DNA of 32,525 bases from Acidimicrobiaceae bacterium (GTDB lineage Bacteria > Actinomycetota > Acidimicrobiia > Acidimicrobiales > RAAP-2): contig PKYA01000101.1 in NCBI GenBank assembly GCA_003133545.1, forward strand, positions 1 to 32,525. Direction: 5' to 3'. Of this stretch, positions 8,647 to 17,286 are shown piece after piece (the first letter of the stretch is position 1; each line of letters opens with the position of its first letter). The notes below the pieces were generated by a model. The model ran no database searches and was not told the DNA's origin. It worked only from the letters and a program-made list of their open reading frames with translations. Both the position numbers and the translations under genes were made by a program.

Positions 8647-9027
8647 ATGGGCGTCACCGGCATGGCCAACCTGGCCGTCAAGGTACGCGACCTCGAGGCT
8701 GCCTGCGCCTGGTATGTCGCGGCCGGCGCCACGGTGACCGACCCCGTCGAGTGGGAGAACAGCCGGCGCGCCGACGTTTCGCTGGGCTGGCTCCAGTTGA
8801 CCCTGTTCACCAAGGCCATTTACGAGGACGCCTGCGCGCTGCCCGAGGAGGGATTCCTGCACCCAGCCCTCTTCGTCGACGACCTCGACGCGGAACTCGC
8901 CCGGCACACCGTGCTGTGGGGTCCGCGTATCGTGTCGGGTTCGTTCGGCGTGCGCCGGATCGCCTTCGTCGAGGCCCCCGGGGGCATACGCCTCGAGTTC
9001 ATGGAGCAGCTGGAGGATCCGCCCTGA
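8647..9027 (+). CDS. VOC (glyoxalase/dioxygenase) superfamily protein
   Basis: 'GMANLAVKVRDLEAACAWYVAAGATVTDPVEW...RIAFVEAPGGIRLEFMEQL'. Confidence 0.88.
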   Translation: MGVTGMANLAVKVRDLEAACAWYVAAGATVTDPVEWENSRRADVSLGWLQLTLFTKAIYEDACALPEEGFLHPALFVDDLDAELARHTVLWGPRIVSGSFGVRRIAFVEAPGGIRLEFMEQLEDPP

Positions 9028-9063
9028 GCAGGGGCAGTTCCGGGCGGATCAGCTCAGGTCAGC

Positions 9064-10797
9064 TCACCCGAAGTCCGCCTGGAAGGCGGCCAGGCTGTTG
9101 GGGAAGAGCCCGCTGGTGATTGTCGAGTTGGTCTCACCGCCGTTGTAGTTGAAGTAGGACTCGTAGGCCACGCCGTTGGCCTGCATCCATCCCGCCATGT
9201 TGTCGATGTAGTTCGGGTCGTCGCCCAGGCCGTGGCCGTCCTGGCGTATGGCCACACCCCATTCGGGGATGGCCACGGGCTTGCCCTGCGCGGCGGCGAA
9301 GTTGCGCGCGGCGGTGAGCGCCGGGAGCAGCGTCACGTTCCATGCGGTGGCCGGTGTCTGCGGCGTGGCCCAGGTCTGGTCGTAGGCGTCGAGGCCGATG
9401 TAGTCGACATAGGCATTGCCGGGGTAGGCCAGTGTGACGTTGTACCAGGGCAGGTCGGAGAACGCAGTGGCATCGGGGTTCCACTCGAAGCGGAAGGCCT
9501 CGCCGGGGACCGAGCGCATGGCGGTGACGATCTGTTGGAAGTACGTGGCGAAGCTGGCTTCCTCCGATGGCGTGGTGGCACTCCAGGCGTACCAGCCGCC
9601 GTCGAACTCCCACCCGAGCCGCAGGATGGCGTTGCCCTCGCCGGCGGAGACGAGCGTCTGGGCCAGCGTCACGAAGTAGGTGTTGTAGGCCCCGGTGGCC
9701 CCGGTGGCCAGGGAGCCGATGATGTCACCCGCAGGCGTCTTGGGGAGCATGGGCACACCGAGCGACAGGATGTAGCCGGTCTTCTGCCACGCATCGGTCA
9801 TCCAGGCCAGGCTCCCGCCGCTGCCGTCCATGCCGTCCCAACCGCTGGCTTGCGGGAGGTATTCAGAGGCAATCACGGCATGTGTACCGGTTTCCTGGTC
9901 GAACTGCGTGACACCCGCGGGATTGGCGGGCCCGGCGTAGACACCTTGAAGTGTCGACCCCGGCGAAATCGGGGCGGCGACGATCGGCTTTGTCGGGACC
10001 GTCGTTGTGGTCGTCGTCGTGGTGGTGCTCGTCGTGGCAGTGGTCGGGTTCGACGGATTCGGCTTGACCGTGACTGTGGTGGTGGTCGTCGTGGTCGACG
10101 TCGTGGGTTTGGTCGTGCCCGTCGGGTGCGTCTTGGTGGTGGTCGTCGTGGAGGTGGTCGTCGTCGTCGGGGTGACGGTTGGGGGGCTCGGCGAACCGGC
10201 AACGATGACCGTGCCCGTCGGGTGACCAGGTGCGACGGCGACAGTGACCGTGCCCGTACCCGTGCCCGTCGGGCGTCCGGGTGAGACGGCGACCGTGACC
10301 GGATTCGTCGGACTGGTCGGACTGGTCGAAATCGTGGCAGGGGTGGTGGTCGGGTGATCTATCACGGTCGTCACCGTGGTGACGGTCGTCGACTCCGTGG
10401 GATGCGAAACAATGGTCGTGACGGTCGTCGCGTCAATGGGATGCGCGGCCATCCTGGTCACGGTCTCTTTCGTGGTGGGCCAGGCCCTGGTGGAAGGGGC
10501 GGGGTAATTCGCGACGTTGGAGGTGGGCGTCACGGCGCCGGGTGCGGCCGGCATCGGCACGTAGCCGAAGCGGCTCGAGGAGCTCAGCGAGGGCTTCAAG
10601 GGTGATTTCCCGCCATGTTGCCCTTCCAGGCCGACGAGCAGGGCCGAAAGGACGGAACCCGCCACGCAGTAGCACCCAATGGTGGTGATGAGGTGCCACC
10701 GTGTCGACTGGGATCGCGCGTGTTTCGCAACACGTCCGCGCGAGATCCGCCAGGACTTCTTGTGCTGGGGTACGTGATTGGCACTGTCGGACCTCAT
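9064..10797 (-). CDS. secreted/anchored glycoside hydrolase, GH26 (beta-mannanase)-like, with long Thr-rich linker
   Basis: N-terminal hydrophobic segment (LITTIGCYCVAGSVLSALLVGL), Thr/Val/Pro low-complexity linker, catalytic domain with 'ILRLGWEFDGGWYAWS', 'FRFEWNPDA', 'VDYIGLDAYDQTW', 'PVAIPEWGVA'; ATG 10797 with GGAGGG upstream preferred over 10833. Confidence 0.82.
   Translation of the reverse strand: MRSDSANHVPQHKKSWRISRGRVAKHARSQSTRWHLITTIGCYCVAGSVLSALLVGLEGQHGGKSPLKPSLSSSSRFGYVPMPAAPGAVTPTSNVANYPAPSTRAWPTTKETVTRMAAHPIDATTVTTIVSHPTESTTVTTVTTVIDHPTTTPATISTSPTSPTNPVTVAVSPGRPTGTGTGTVTVAVAPGHPTGTVIVAGSPSPPTVTPTTTTTSTTTTTKTHPTGTTKPTTSTTTTTTTVTVKPNPSNPTTATTSTTTTTTTTTVPTKPIVAAPISPGSTLQGVYAGPANPAGVTQFDQETGTHAVIASEYLPQASGWDGMDGSGGSLAWMTDAWQKTGYILSLGVPMLPKTPAGDIIGSLATGATGAYNTYFVTLAQTLVSAGEGNAILRLGWEFDGGWYAWSATTPSEEASFATYFQQIVTAMRSVPGEAFRFEWNPDATAFSDLPWYNVTLAYPGNAYVDYIGLDAYDQTWATPQTPATAWNVTLLPALTAARNFAAAQGKPVAIPEWGVAIRQDGHGLGDDPNYIDNMAGWMQANGVAYESYFNYNGGETNSTITSGLFPNSLAAFQADFG
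9990..10445 (-). repeat. low-complexity tandem repeats encoding a Thr-rich linker
   Basis: gtcgtcgtggtggt-type repeats and repeated cccgtcgggtg units encoding TTTTT and GHPTGT/HPTxx motifs. Confidence 0.9.
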
Positions 10798-10965
10798 TGT
10801 TGACTCGTTCCCTCCATAGATTTCCCCTCGCACGAGCCCGGGTGCATGACCCAGGAACTGCGAATCCGAAGAGGCTCCGACAGCGCACTCCCGCTCACGT
10901 TTCGATCACGCTGCACTATTGAGTGTGCAACGTAGCCGACAGGTCAAATCGCAATTCCCTGCCGG

Positions 10966-10979
10966 AGATCTATAGATCT
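10966..10979. repeat. 14-bp perfect palindrome AGATCTATAGATCT
   Basis: self-complementary, in the AT-richer intergenic region between the GH26 gene and tRNA-Ser. Confidence 0.9.
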
Positions 10980-11106
10980 ATGCCCGCGCTTCTAGCCCGG
11001 AAAACACGACCAACACAAATTAAGTCGGTGACAGAAATGTGAATAACTGCGCTGAAGTTTGAGTTACCGCGTTGAAGTTTGCAGCGATTTCCAGCGACTT
11101 CGTGAG

Positions 11107-11191
11107 CGGAGGGAGTGGGATTCGAACCCACGGAGGCTTGCACCTCACAGCTTTTCAAGAGCTGCGCATTTGTCCGCTCTGCCATCCCTCC
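11107..11191 (-). tRNA. tRNA-Ser (anticodon UGA)
   Basis: minus strand GGAGGGATGGCAGAGCGGACAAATGCGCAGCTCTTGAAAAGCTGTGAGGTGCAAGCCTCCGTGGGTTCGAATCCCACTCCCTCC+G: paired acceptor, CTTGAAA anticodon loop, long variable arm, GTTCGAATC T-loop, G discriminator; CCA not encoded. Confidence 0.96.
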
Positions 11192-11256
11192 AACGCGTGC
11201 ATGCTACGCGAGATTCGCTTTTGTATCTGGGACGTCGCGACTGCCCGCGCCGTTTT

Positions 11257-13101
11257 TCAGCGACTCTCCGCCGCGCTCTGATCGCGCAGGCGCCCGCGCA
11301 AGCGACCGCGCTCGGCTTGCGGGAGGATGACTTTGCGGAGGCGGACGACCTTGGGCGTCACTTCGACGCATTCGTCCTCTGCGATGAACTCCAACGCATG
11401 CTCGAGTGAGAAGTTCATCACCGGGGTCAAACGTTCGAATTCCTCCGCCGTCGATGAGCGGATGTTGTTGAGTTTCTTCTCCTTGGTCGGATTGACGTCC
11501 ATCTCTTCTTGGCGCGCGTTCTCGCCGACCACCATGCCCTCGTAGACGTCCTCGCCGGGACCGACGATGAGGGTGCCGCGCTCCTGCAGGTTCATGAGAG
11601 CGAACGTCGTCGTGAGCCCACGCCGGTCAGCCACCATCGATCCGTTCCGACGCGTCTTGAGCTCACCGTGCCACGGCTCCCACCCGTCGAAGATGTGGTG
11701 CAGCACGCCGGTGCCGCGCGTCTCGGTGAGGAACTCGGTGCGAAAGCCGATCAGTCCGCGCGCCGGGACGCGGTAGTCGAGGCGGACCCATCCCGTTCCG
11801 TGATTGACCATCTCGGTCATGGTGCCCTTGCGCAACGCCAGCAGCTGGGTGACGACCCCCAAGTAGTCGTCAGGCACATCGATGGAAACGCGTTCGACCG
11901 GTTCGAGAACCTTTCCGTCTTCTTCGCGCGTCACGACCTGTGGCTTTCCAACGGTCAGCTCGAAGCCCTCTCGCCGCATGGTCTCCACCAACACGGCCAG
12001 TTGAAGCTCGCCGCGTCCCAGGACCTCCCACAGGTCCGGGCGCTCCGTCGGCCCAACCTTGATGGCGACGTTGCCGACCAGCTCCGCGTCGAGTCGGTTC
12101 TTCAACAGGCGCGCCGTCAGCTTTGTCCCGTCGGCACCCGAGAGCGGGGACGTGTTGATGCCGATGGTCATCGCGAGGCTCGGTTCATCGACGGTGATGG
12201 CCGGCAGCGCAATGGGGTTGTCGGCATCGGCCAACGTCTCGCCGATGGTGACTTCCGCCAGTCCGGCGATGGAGACGATCTCACCCGGGCCCGCCGATTG
12301 GGCGGGGACCTGTTCGAGTGCCTCGGTCACGTACATCTCGGTGATCTTGGCCTTCTCAACCGTCCCGTCGACTCTGCACCACGCCACGGTCCCCCCCTTG
12401 ATGAGCTCGCCGTTGTACACGCGGCACACGGCAAGGCGCCCCACGTAGGGCGAAGCGCTCAGGTTGCAGACCAAGGCCTGTGTGGGTGCGCTCTCGTCGA
12501 ACTGAGGAGCGGGAACATGGTCGATGATCGCCTGGAAGAGGGGCGCCACGTCGGTGCCCTCCACGCCGCGCTCTGTGCTGACCCAACCCGCCCGCGCGTT
12601 GGAGTAGAGGATGGGAAAGGAGATCTGGTGCTCGTCCGCGTCAAGGTCCAAGAACAGCTCCTCGACCTGATGCACCACTTCTTCTATCCGCGCGTCGGCC
12701 CGATCGACCTTGTTGATGACCAGGACAACCGGCAACCGGGCCTCCAGCGCCTTGCGGAGCACGAAGCGGGTCTGGGGCAGCGGACCCTCTGAAGCGTCGA
12801 CCAGGAGGAGTACGCCGTCGACCATGGTCAGCCCACGCTCGACCTCCCCTCCGAAATCGGCGTGTCCGGGGGTGTCGACGATGTTCAGCTTCACTCCGCC
12901 CCAGCGCACGGCGGTGTTCTTGGCCAGGATCGTGATGCCCTTCTCGCGCTCGAGGTCACCGGAGTCCATGACCCGGTCGGTCATCTCCTGGTGGGGGCCG
13001 AACGCGCCGGTCTGGCGCAGCATGGCGTCGACGAGCGTTGTCTTGCCGTGGTCGACGTGGGCCACGATGGCCACATTGCGGATGTCATCTCGAGTCTGCA
13101 T
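11257..13101 (-). CDS. typA: GTP-binding translational GTPase TypA/BipA
   Basis: 'MQTRDDIRNVAIVAHVDHGKTTLVDAMLRQTGAF', 'DLEREKGITILAKNTAV', 'NIVDTPGHADFGGEVERGL', 'NKVDRADA'; ATG at 13101. Confidence 0.97.
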   Translation of the reverse strand: MQTRDDIRNVAIVAHVDHGKTTLVDAMLRQTGAFGPHQEMTDRVMDSGDLEREKGITILAKNTAVRWGGVKLNIVDTPGHADFGGEVERGLTMVDGVLLLVDASEGPLPQTRFVLRKALEARLPVVLVINKVDRADARIEEVVHQVEELFLDLDADEHQISFPILYSNARAGWVSTERGVEGTDVAPLFQAIIDHVPAPQFDESAPTQALVCNLSASPYVGRLAVCRVYNGELIKGGTVAWCRVDGTVEKAKITEMYVTEALEQVPAQSAGPGEIVSIAGLAEVTIGETLADADNPIALPAITVDEPSLAMTIGINTSPLSGADGTKLTARLLKNRLDAELVGNVAIKVGPTERPDLWEVLGRGELQLAVLVETMRREGFELTVGKPQVVTREEDGKVLEPVERVSIDVPDDYLGVVTQLLALRKGTMTEMVNHGTGWVRLDYRVPARGLIGFRTEFLTETRGTGVLHHIFDGWEPWHGELKTRRNGSMVADRRGLTTTFALMNLQERGTLIVGPGEDVYEGMVVGENARQEEMDVNPTKEKKLNNIRSSTAEEFERLTPVMNFSLEHALEFIAEDECVEVTPKVVRLRKVILPQAERGRLRGRLRDQSAAESR

Positions 13102-13135
13102 GGGGGCTACAACGATAGGCCAGGTCAGGACCAGC

Positions 13136-14029
13136 TCATGCCGCAGCTCTCGCCACCTCCTGGCCAGGCGTGGCTGGAGCCTCAACAGCGGCCAGCGTGC
13201 GCGCGATCGCAGCCTCTCCCGCGGCCAGGACGGAGGCATCGACCTCGACCTTGACCAGATGTCCGGACTCGGGCCACCAGCCGAGAATCCGTCCCGGTGG
13301 CACCAGGGGCGGCGCCAGGAGCGCCTCCACCAGCGCCACCACGCTGAGCTCGGCTCGGATGGTCGAGCGTCGGGGCCCACCCAGCACGACCAGGTGGGCC
13401 GAATAGTGACGTCCCGCCGGGTCGCTCACGAAGGTGCGGACCTCGGCGCGGCTCCGGAGGGCGAGAAGGGAGGAGTGCGGGCTGTCCCACCAGCGGTCCC
13501 GCCCAATGAGCGGCGGCTCCACGAAGGCGCTCCAGTCCACGGCGCACCACAGACGGGTGGCCCAGGTGACGACGTCGGCGTGCACGACGGCGAGACCCGC
13601 CGGCGGCAAGCCGGCGAGCCACCGGTCCATCGCCGAGAAGGGACCTTGCCCGAGCCCGGCGGAATGCACCGCTTGTGCGATGGCGATCCGTGCGCCCTCG
13701 AGGGGGGACGCGGCCTCCCCGGCCACCAGCGCACGCACCGTGGCCAACCCCAGGGCGCGGCGCGCCGTGCGGGCCGACCAGGCGAAAGGAGTGGCGGCGG
13801 CGACGGCGTCAGAGCGAGCGAGTGCGGTCCGCACATGGTGATCGGTGAGTCGGAACGAGCCGCTGCCCACTCGTGGGACGGCGAGGTCGGCCAGCGCGTG
13901 CGGGAGCCGGGCCGCCGCCTCGCGGACCGACGCGCCGTGATCGTCCGCCGGGGAGATCAGCGGGCCCAGGAGCTGCTGAGTCAGGAGTCGGGGCGGTGAT
14001 GGATCAGGCACTGATCCGACTGCGATCAT
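13136..14029 (-). CDS. uncharacterised protein; possible degenerate PD-(D/E)XK/RecB-like fold, paralogous to the upstream gene
   Basis: 298-aa ORF; 'FAWSARTARRALGLATVRALVAGE...' and 'RAELSVVALVEALLAPPLVPPGRILGWWPESGHLVKVEVDASVL' resemble the RecB-like pattern; overlaps the upstream ORF by about 26 nt. Confidence 0.6.
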   Translation of the reverse strand: MIAVGSVPDPSPPRLLTQQLLGPLISPADDHGASVREAAARLPHALADLAVPRVGSGSFRLTDHHVRTALARSDAVAAATPFAWSARTARRALGLATVRALVAGEAASPLEGARIAIAQAVHSAGLGQGPFSAMDRWLAGLPPAGLAVVHADVVTWATRLWCAVDWSAFVEPPLIGRDRWWDSPHSSLLALRSRAEVRTFVSDPAGRHYSAHLVVLGGPRRSTIRAELSVVALVEALLAPPLVPPGRILGWWPESGHLVKVEVDASVLAAGEAAIARTLAAVEAPATPGQEVARAAA

Positions 14030-14945
14030 CCCAGTCACCACCGCCCAGCAGGGCGGCGGCCGGAGCGGGCCCGTCACCGGCGAGTCCGGCCAGCTGCGCC
14101 ACCACATGGGACACGACGGCGCGGAGATGCTCCTCGAGCACGTCCTCGACGCCGTAGCGCCCGATGGCCGAATGGAGCAGGGCCACACGGAACGGCGGGG
14201 TGCCGCTCCGCAACGTCTCGAGCAGGGCGAGATAGTGCAGCGCCGTCCGGGCCTGGGCCCAGCGACCACCGGTGGTGAGCCCGAGCGCGCACAGGGTGGC
14301 CATTCCCGGGACGGGGGCACCGACGAGGAGATCGAACACGCCTCCCAGGACGACTCGGCCTCCGGCCAGAGGAATGGCGACCCGGTCGTGCGTCCGCGGC
14401 AACCAGCGGGGGGCGAAGCGCGGCGTGAGGTGCAGCAGGTTGGCGGCATGCACGTCCAGTGCGGCCGACAGCGCGTCGCGCGTCGCGTCACTCATCCGCT
14501 CGATCTGTGCTGCCATGCCGGCACGCGCCGGGTCGACCTGGAGGGCAGCCATCGCGTCGGAGAGAGGGTCCCCCACGTGACCCACCGTTACGACCTGGCG
14601 GAAGAGGGCGCGGACGAGGCACGACAGCACCAACTCGATGGAGGAGGTGTCCGCGCCTGCCGTCGTCTGGGGGTCAGCCGCCGCAGCCGAGCCCGTCCAC
14701 AAAAGACGCGGACCGAGAAAGAGAGGGGGCGCATCCTCGCCGCGCGCCGCCACCAGTTCGCCCGCGGCGTCCTCCAACCAGGCGCGCAACCCGCCGGCCA
14801 GACCAGGGTCGAACCGGGGCCGGCGCCCGGATCCGTTGCGCAGGAGGGCCAGGACCTCGTCACGGGCCGGTGCCGAGCTCGGGGACGTCTCCGGCGTGGG
14901 GCAGCTGCCGGGGGATGCGCCCCTTCTGGGCTTCACGAGGACCAT
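14004..14945 (-). CDS. uncharacterised protein; RecB-like PD-(D/E)XK-related fold with probable loss of catalytic residues
   Basis: 314-aa ORF; 'GGRVVLGGVFDLLVGAPVPGMATLCALGLTTGGRWAQARTALHYLALLETLRSGTPPFRVALLHSAIGRYGVEDV'; ATG at 14945 preceded by CAGAAT with 6-nt spacer. Confidence 0.65.
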   Translation of the reverse strand: MVLVKPRRGASPGSCPTPETSPSSAPARDEVLALLRNGSGRRPRFDPGLAGGLRAWLEDAAGELVAARGEDAPPLFLGPRLLWTGSAAAADPQTTAGADTSSIELVLSCLVRALFRQVVTVGHVGDPLSDAMAALQVDPARAGMAAQIERMSDATRDALSAALDVHAANLLHLTPRFAPRWLPRTHDRVAIPLAGGRVVLGGVFDLLVGAPVPGMATLCALGLTTGGRWAQARTALHYLALLETLRSGTPPFRVALLHSAIGRYGVEDVLEEHLRAVVSHVVAQLAGLAGDGPAPAAALLGGGDWDDRSRISA

Positions 14946-15040
14946 CGGTGGATTCTGCTCCCGGGTTGTGACGTCGGCGGACGCGGCGGCACCGGTCGCC
15001 GCGCCGCGGGGCCTCACGCTCCTCTACCCTGGCTGGTGCC

Positions 15041-15283
15041 ATGACAACGGTCGCACCAGCGCACGTCCAGCTCCACCACGCGCACCACCTGCTGTTGGCG
15101 GGGTCGGATGTGACATTCGGGATCATCTTCGGGATCTTCGTCGTGGCGCTGCTCGCCTTGATCGTGATCGTGCTGACGTGGGCCATCCGGCGCGACCGCC
15201 AGGGACGAGCCGCCTGGCGCCAACGCCAGGAGAGCCGGGCAGCGCCAGCGGAAGGCGACGCGCCCCCGACGGCGGGACAATGA
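15041..15283 (+). CDS. small single-pass membrane protein
   Basis: 80 aa with one hydrophobic helix (VTFGIIFGIFVVALLALIVIVLTWAI) and a basic cytoplasmic tail; stop overlaps the next ATG (ATGA); TACCCT 10 nt upstream. Confidence 0.75.
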   Translation: MTTVAPAHVQLHHAHHLLLAGSDVTFGIIFGIFVVALLALIVIVLTWAIRRDRQGRAAWRQRQESRAAPAEGDAPPTAGQ

Positions 15284-16398
15284 GCTCGTCGTGGGCGGGC
15301 CGCCTGCGCTCCCGCTGGGACGCCACGCGCGCACGCCGCGCCGGGGCGGAGGATCCCGGGCCCATCCGCATGACAGCGTTCGTGCTGGCCGGCGGGGGCA
15401 GCCGGGGCGCCGTCCAGGTGGGCATGTTGGCCGAGCTCGTCGCGCGGGGAATCCGCGCCGACCGGGTCTTCGGCGCGTCTGTCGGCGCCATCAACGGAGG
15501 GGCGTATGTAAGCGATCCGACCCCAGAGGGCATCGAGCGGATGGCGGGGATCTGGCGGAACGTGACGGGTGCGGACATCTTCCCCCGGTCAGCACTCGAT
15601 GGGCCGTGGGCCTTCCTCCAAAAGCGCGCCGCGGTGCACTCCAATTCCGGGGTGCGCGCCATCATCGAGGCGGGCATCGACTTCGAGAACCTGCAGGATG
15701 CCGCCATCCCCTTCGAAGTGGTGACCACCTCGCTCACCGATGGCCGCGAGCGCTGGATCGCCCACGGCAACGCCGTCGAGGCGATCCTGGCCTCGTCGGC
15801 GATCCCGTCCATCTTCCCGCCGGTGATCATCGACGGCGATGTCCTCGTCGACGGCGGGGTGGTCAACAACGTGCCCATCAGCCGCGCCATCGCGGCCGGA
15901 TGCACCCGGATCTACGTCCTCCTCTGCGGCCCGCTCCACTACCACCCGCGGCCGCCCAAGCGTCCGGCCGAGGCGGCGCTGACCGCGTTCTTCGTGGCCG
16001 TGCACGCCCGCTTCGTGCGCGAGCTGGCCGCGCTCCCACCGGGCGTCGAGGTCGTGGTCTTCAGCGGCGGGGGCGAGCCGTCGGCCCAGTACCGGGACTT
16101 CTCGGCCACCGCCGAACTGATCGACGAAGGGAGGGACGAGGTGGCCGATGTCCTCGACCGTTACGCCGGGACGTCGCAGGACCTGACTCCCCACCGCCCG
16201 CCCGTCCCCCTCGCCTCCGCACCGCCCCCGCCCCCGCCCCCGCCCCCGCCCACGCCGCCCTCCGCCTCGGCTGAGCCCGCCCCACCGTCGGCCCAGCCCA
16301 CGGCGTCCACCCCACCGACAGCCGCGCCATCGCCCGACCTTCCCGCGGGGACGAACCCGCCGCCGCCGGCGGCGGTGAGCCCGACCCGCGCCCCGTGA
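15280..16398 (+). CDS. patatin-like phospholipase with Pro-rich C-terminal tail
   Basis: 'AFVLAGGGSRGAVQVGML' oxyanion loop, 'VFGASVGAING' (GxSxG), 'DGDVLVDGGVVNNVPI' (DGG). Confidence 0.93.
   Translation: MSSSWAGRLRSRWDATRARRAGAEDPGPIRMTAFVLAGGGSRGAVQVGMLAELVARGIRADRVFGASVGAINGGAYVSDPTPEGIERMAGIWRNVTGADIFPRSALDGPWAFLQKRAAVHSNSGVRAIIEAGIDFENLQDAAIPFEVVTTSLTDGRERWIAHGNAVEAILASSAIPSIFPPVIIDGDVLVDGGVVNNVPISRAIAAGCTRIYVLLCGPLHYHPRPPKRPAEAALTAFFVAVHARFVRELAALPPGVEVVVFSGGGEPSAQYRDFSATAELIDEGRDEVADVLDRYAGTSQDLTPHRPPVPLASAPPPPPPPPPPTPPSASAEPAPPSAQPTASTPPTAAPSPDLPAGTNPPPPAAVSPTRAP
16221..16255. repeat. CCCCCG hexamer tandem repeat within the patatin tail
   Basis: accgcccccgcccccgcccccgcccccgccc encodes an uninterrupted Pro run. 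Confidence 0.85.
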
Positions 16399-17231
16399 CC
16401 GGCTATCTGTTCCCCAATCGATCGAGCGCCGCCGCCGAGCGCTTCGCTGCCTTCACCGAACTGTTCGACCCGTCGACGTTCGCCCACATCGATGCGCTCG
16501 GCCTCGCACCGGGCTGGCGTTGCTGGGAGGTCGGGGCCGGCGGCACCTCAGTCGTCCAGTGGCTGGCCGGTCGCGTCGGCCCCGGGGGCCACGTTCTGGC
16601 CACCGACATCGACGTCACATGGGCGGGTGGGGCAGCGGCAGCGGAAGCGGGCGGTGCAGCGGCCGCACGCGATGACGCGGACGCCGGGTCCCAGGTGGAG
16701 GTGCGCGTCCACGATGCGGCCCTCGACCCTCCCCCCGAGGGCGAGTTCGACCTGGTGCACGCCCGCCTCGTGCTCGTCCACGTGCCGGAGCGGGAGAAAG
16801 CGCTGGCCAACATGGTGGGTGCCGTACGCCCGGGGGGCTGGATCCTCGTCGAGGACGCCGACCCGGCGCTGCAGCCGCTGAGCGTGCTGGACGTGCGGGG
16901 CCCCGAGGGCGAGCTGGCCAACAAGCTGCGCAGCGGCTTCCGGGAGCTGATGGCGGGGCGTGGGGTGGATCTGGCCTATGGCCGCACCCTTCCCCGGCTG
17001 CTCCGCCAGAGCGGGCTGCTCGATGTGCGGGCGGACGCGGCCTTCCCGCTGGCCCATCCGGCCTGCGCCCGGCTGGAGCGGGCCACGATTGCCCTCATTG
17101 CGGACCAGCTGACCGGGAACGGCATCGCCACCGAGGAGGAGATCGAGCGCCACCTGGGCAACGTGGCGGCCGGACGGCTGGATCTGGCCCAGCCGCCAAT
17201 GATCGCGGCCTGGGGGCGCCGCCCCTCTTGA
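16395..17231 (+). CDS. class I SAM-dependent methyltransferase
   Basis: 'CWEVGAGGTSVVQWLAGRVGPGGHVLATDID', 'EFDLVHARLVLVHVPEREKALANMVGAVRPGGWILVEDAD'; GTG overlaps the patatin stop. Confidence 0.92.
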   Translation: MTGYLFPNRSSAAAERFAAFTELFDPSTFAHIDALGLAPGWRCWEVGAGGTSVVQWLAGRVGPGGHVLATDIDVTWAGGAAAAEAGGAAAARDDADAGSQVEVRVHDAALDPPPEGEFDLVHARLVLVHVPEREKALANMVGAVRPGGWILVEDADPALQPLSVLDVRGPEGELANKLRSGFRELMAGRGVDLAYGRTLPRLLRQSGLLDVRADAAFPLAHPACARLERATIALIADQLTGNGIATEEEIERHLGNVAAGRLDLAQPPMIAAWGRRPS

Positions 17232-17286
17232 GGCACCTCGGCGGCGGCCGCGCACCTCTGTGACAGCATCCTGGTGAAATAGGAGC

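Noticed and set aside
9232-10284. 350-aa plus-strand ORF and the poly-Val ORF 10007..10225
   Set aside because: Antisense of the GH26 gene and its Thr-linker repeats; the GTGGTC-type repeat simply reads as Val/Arg in other frames
9990-10445. CRISPR-like array in the repetitive segment
   Set aside because: Repeats are irregular, low-complexity and in-frame coding; no uniform repeat-spacer architecture or cas genes
11509-12792. 427-aa plus-strand ORF antisense to typA
   Set aside because: Shadow ORF; typA on the minus strand is unambiguous
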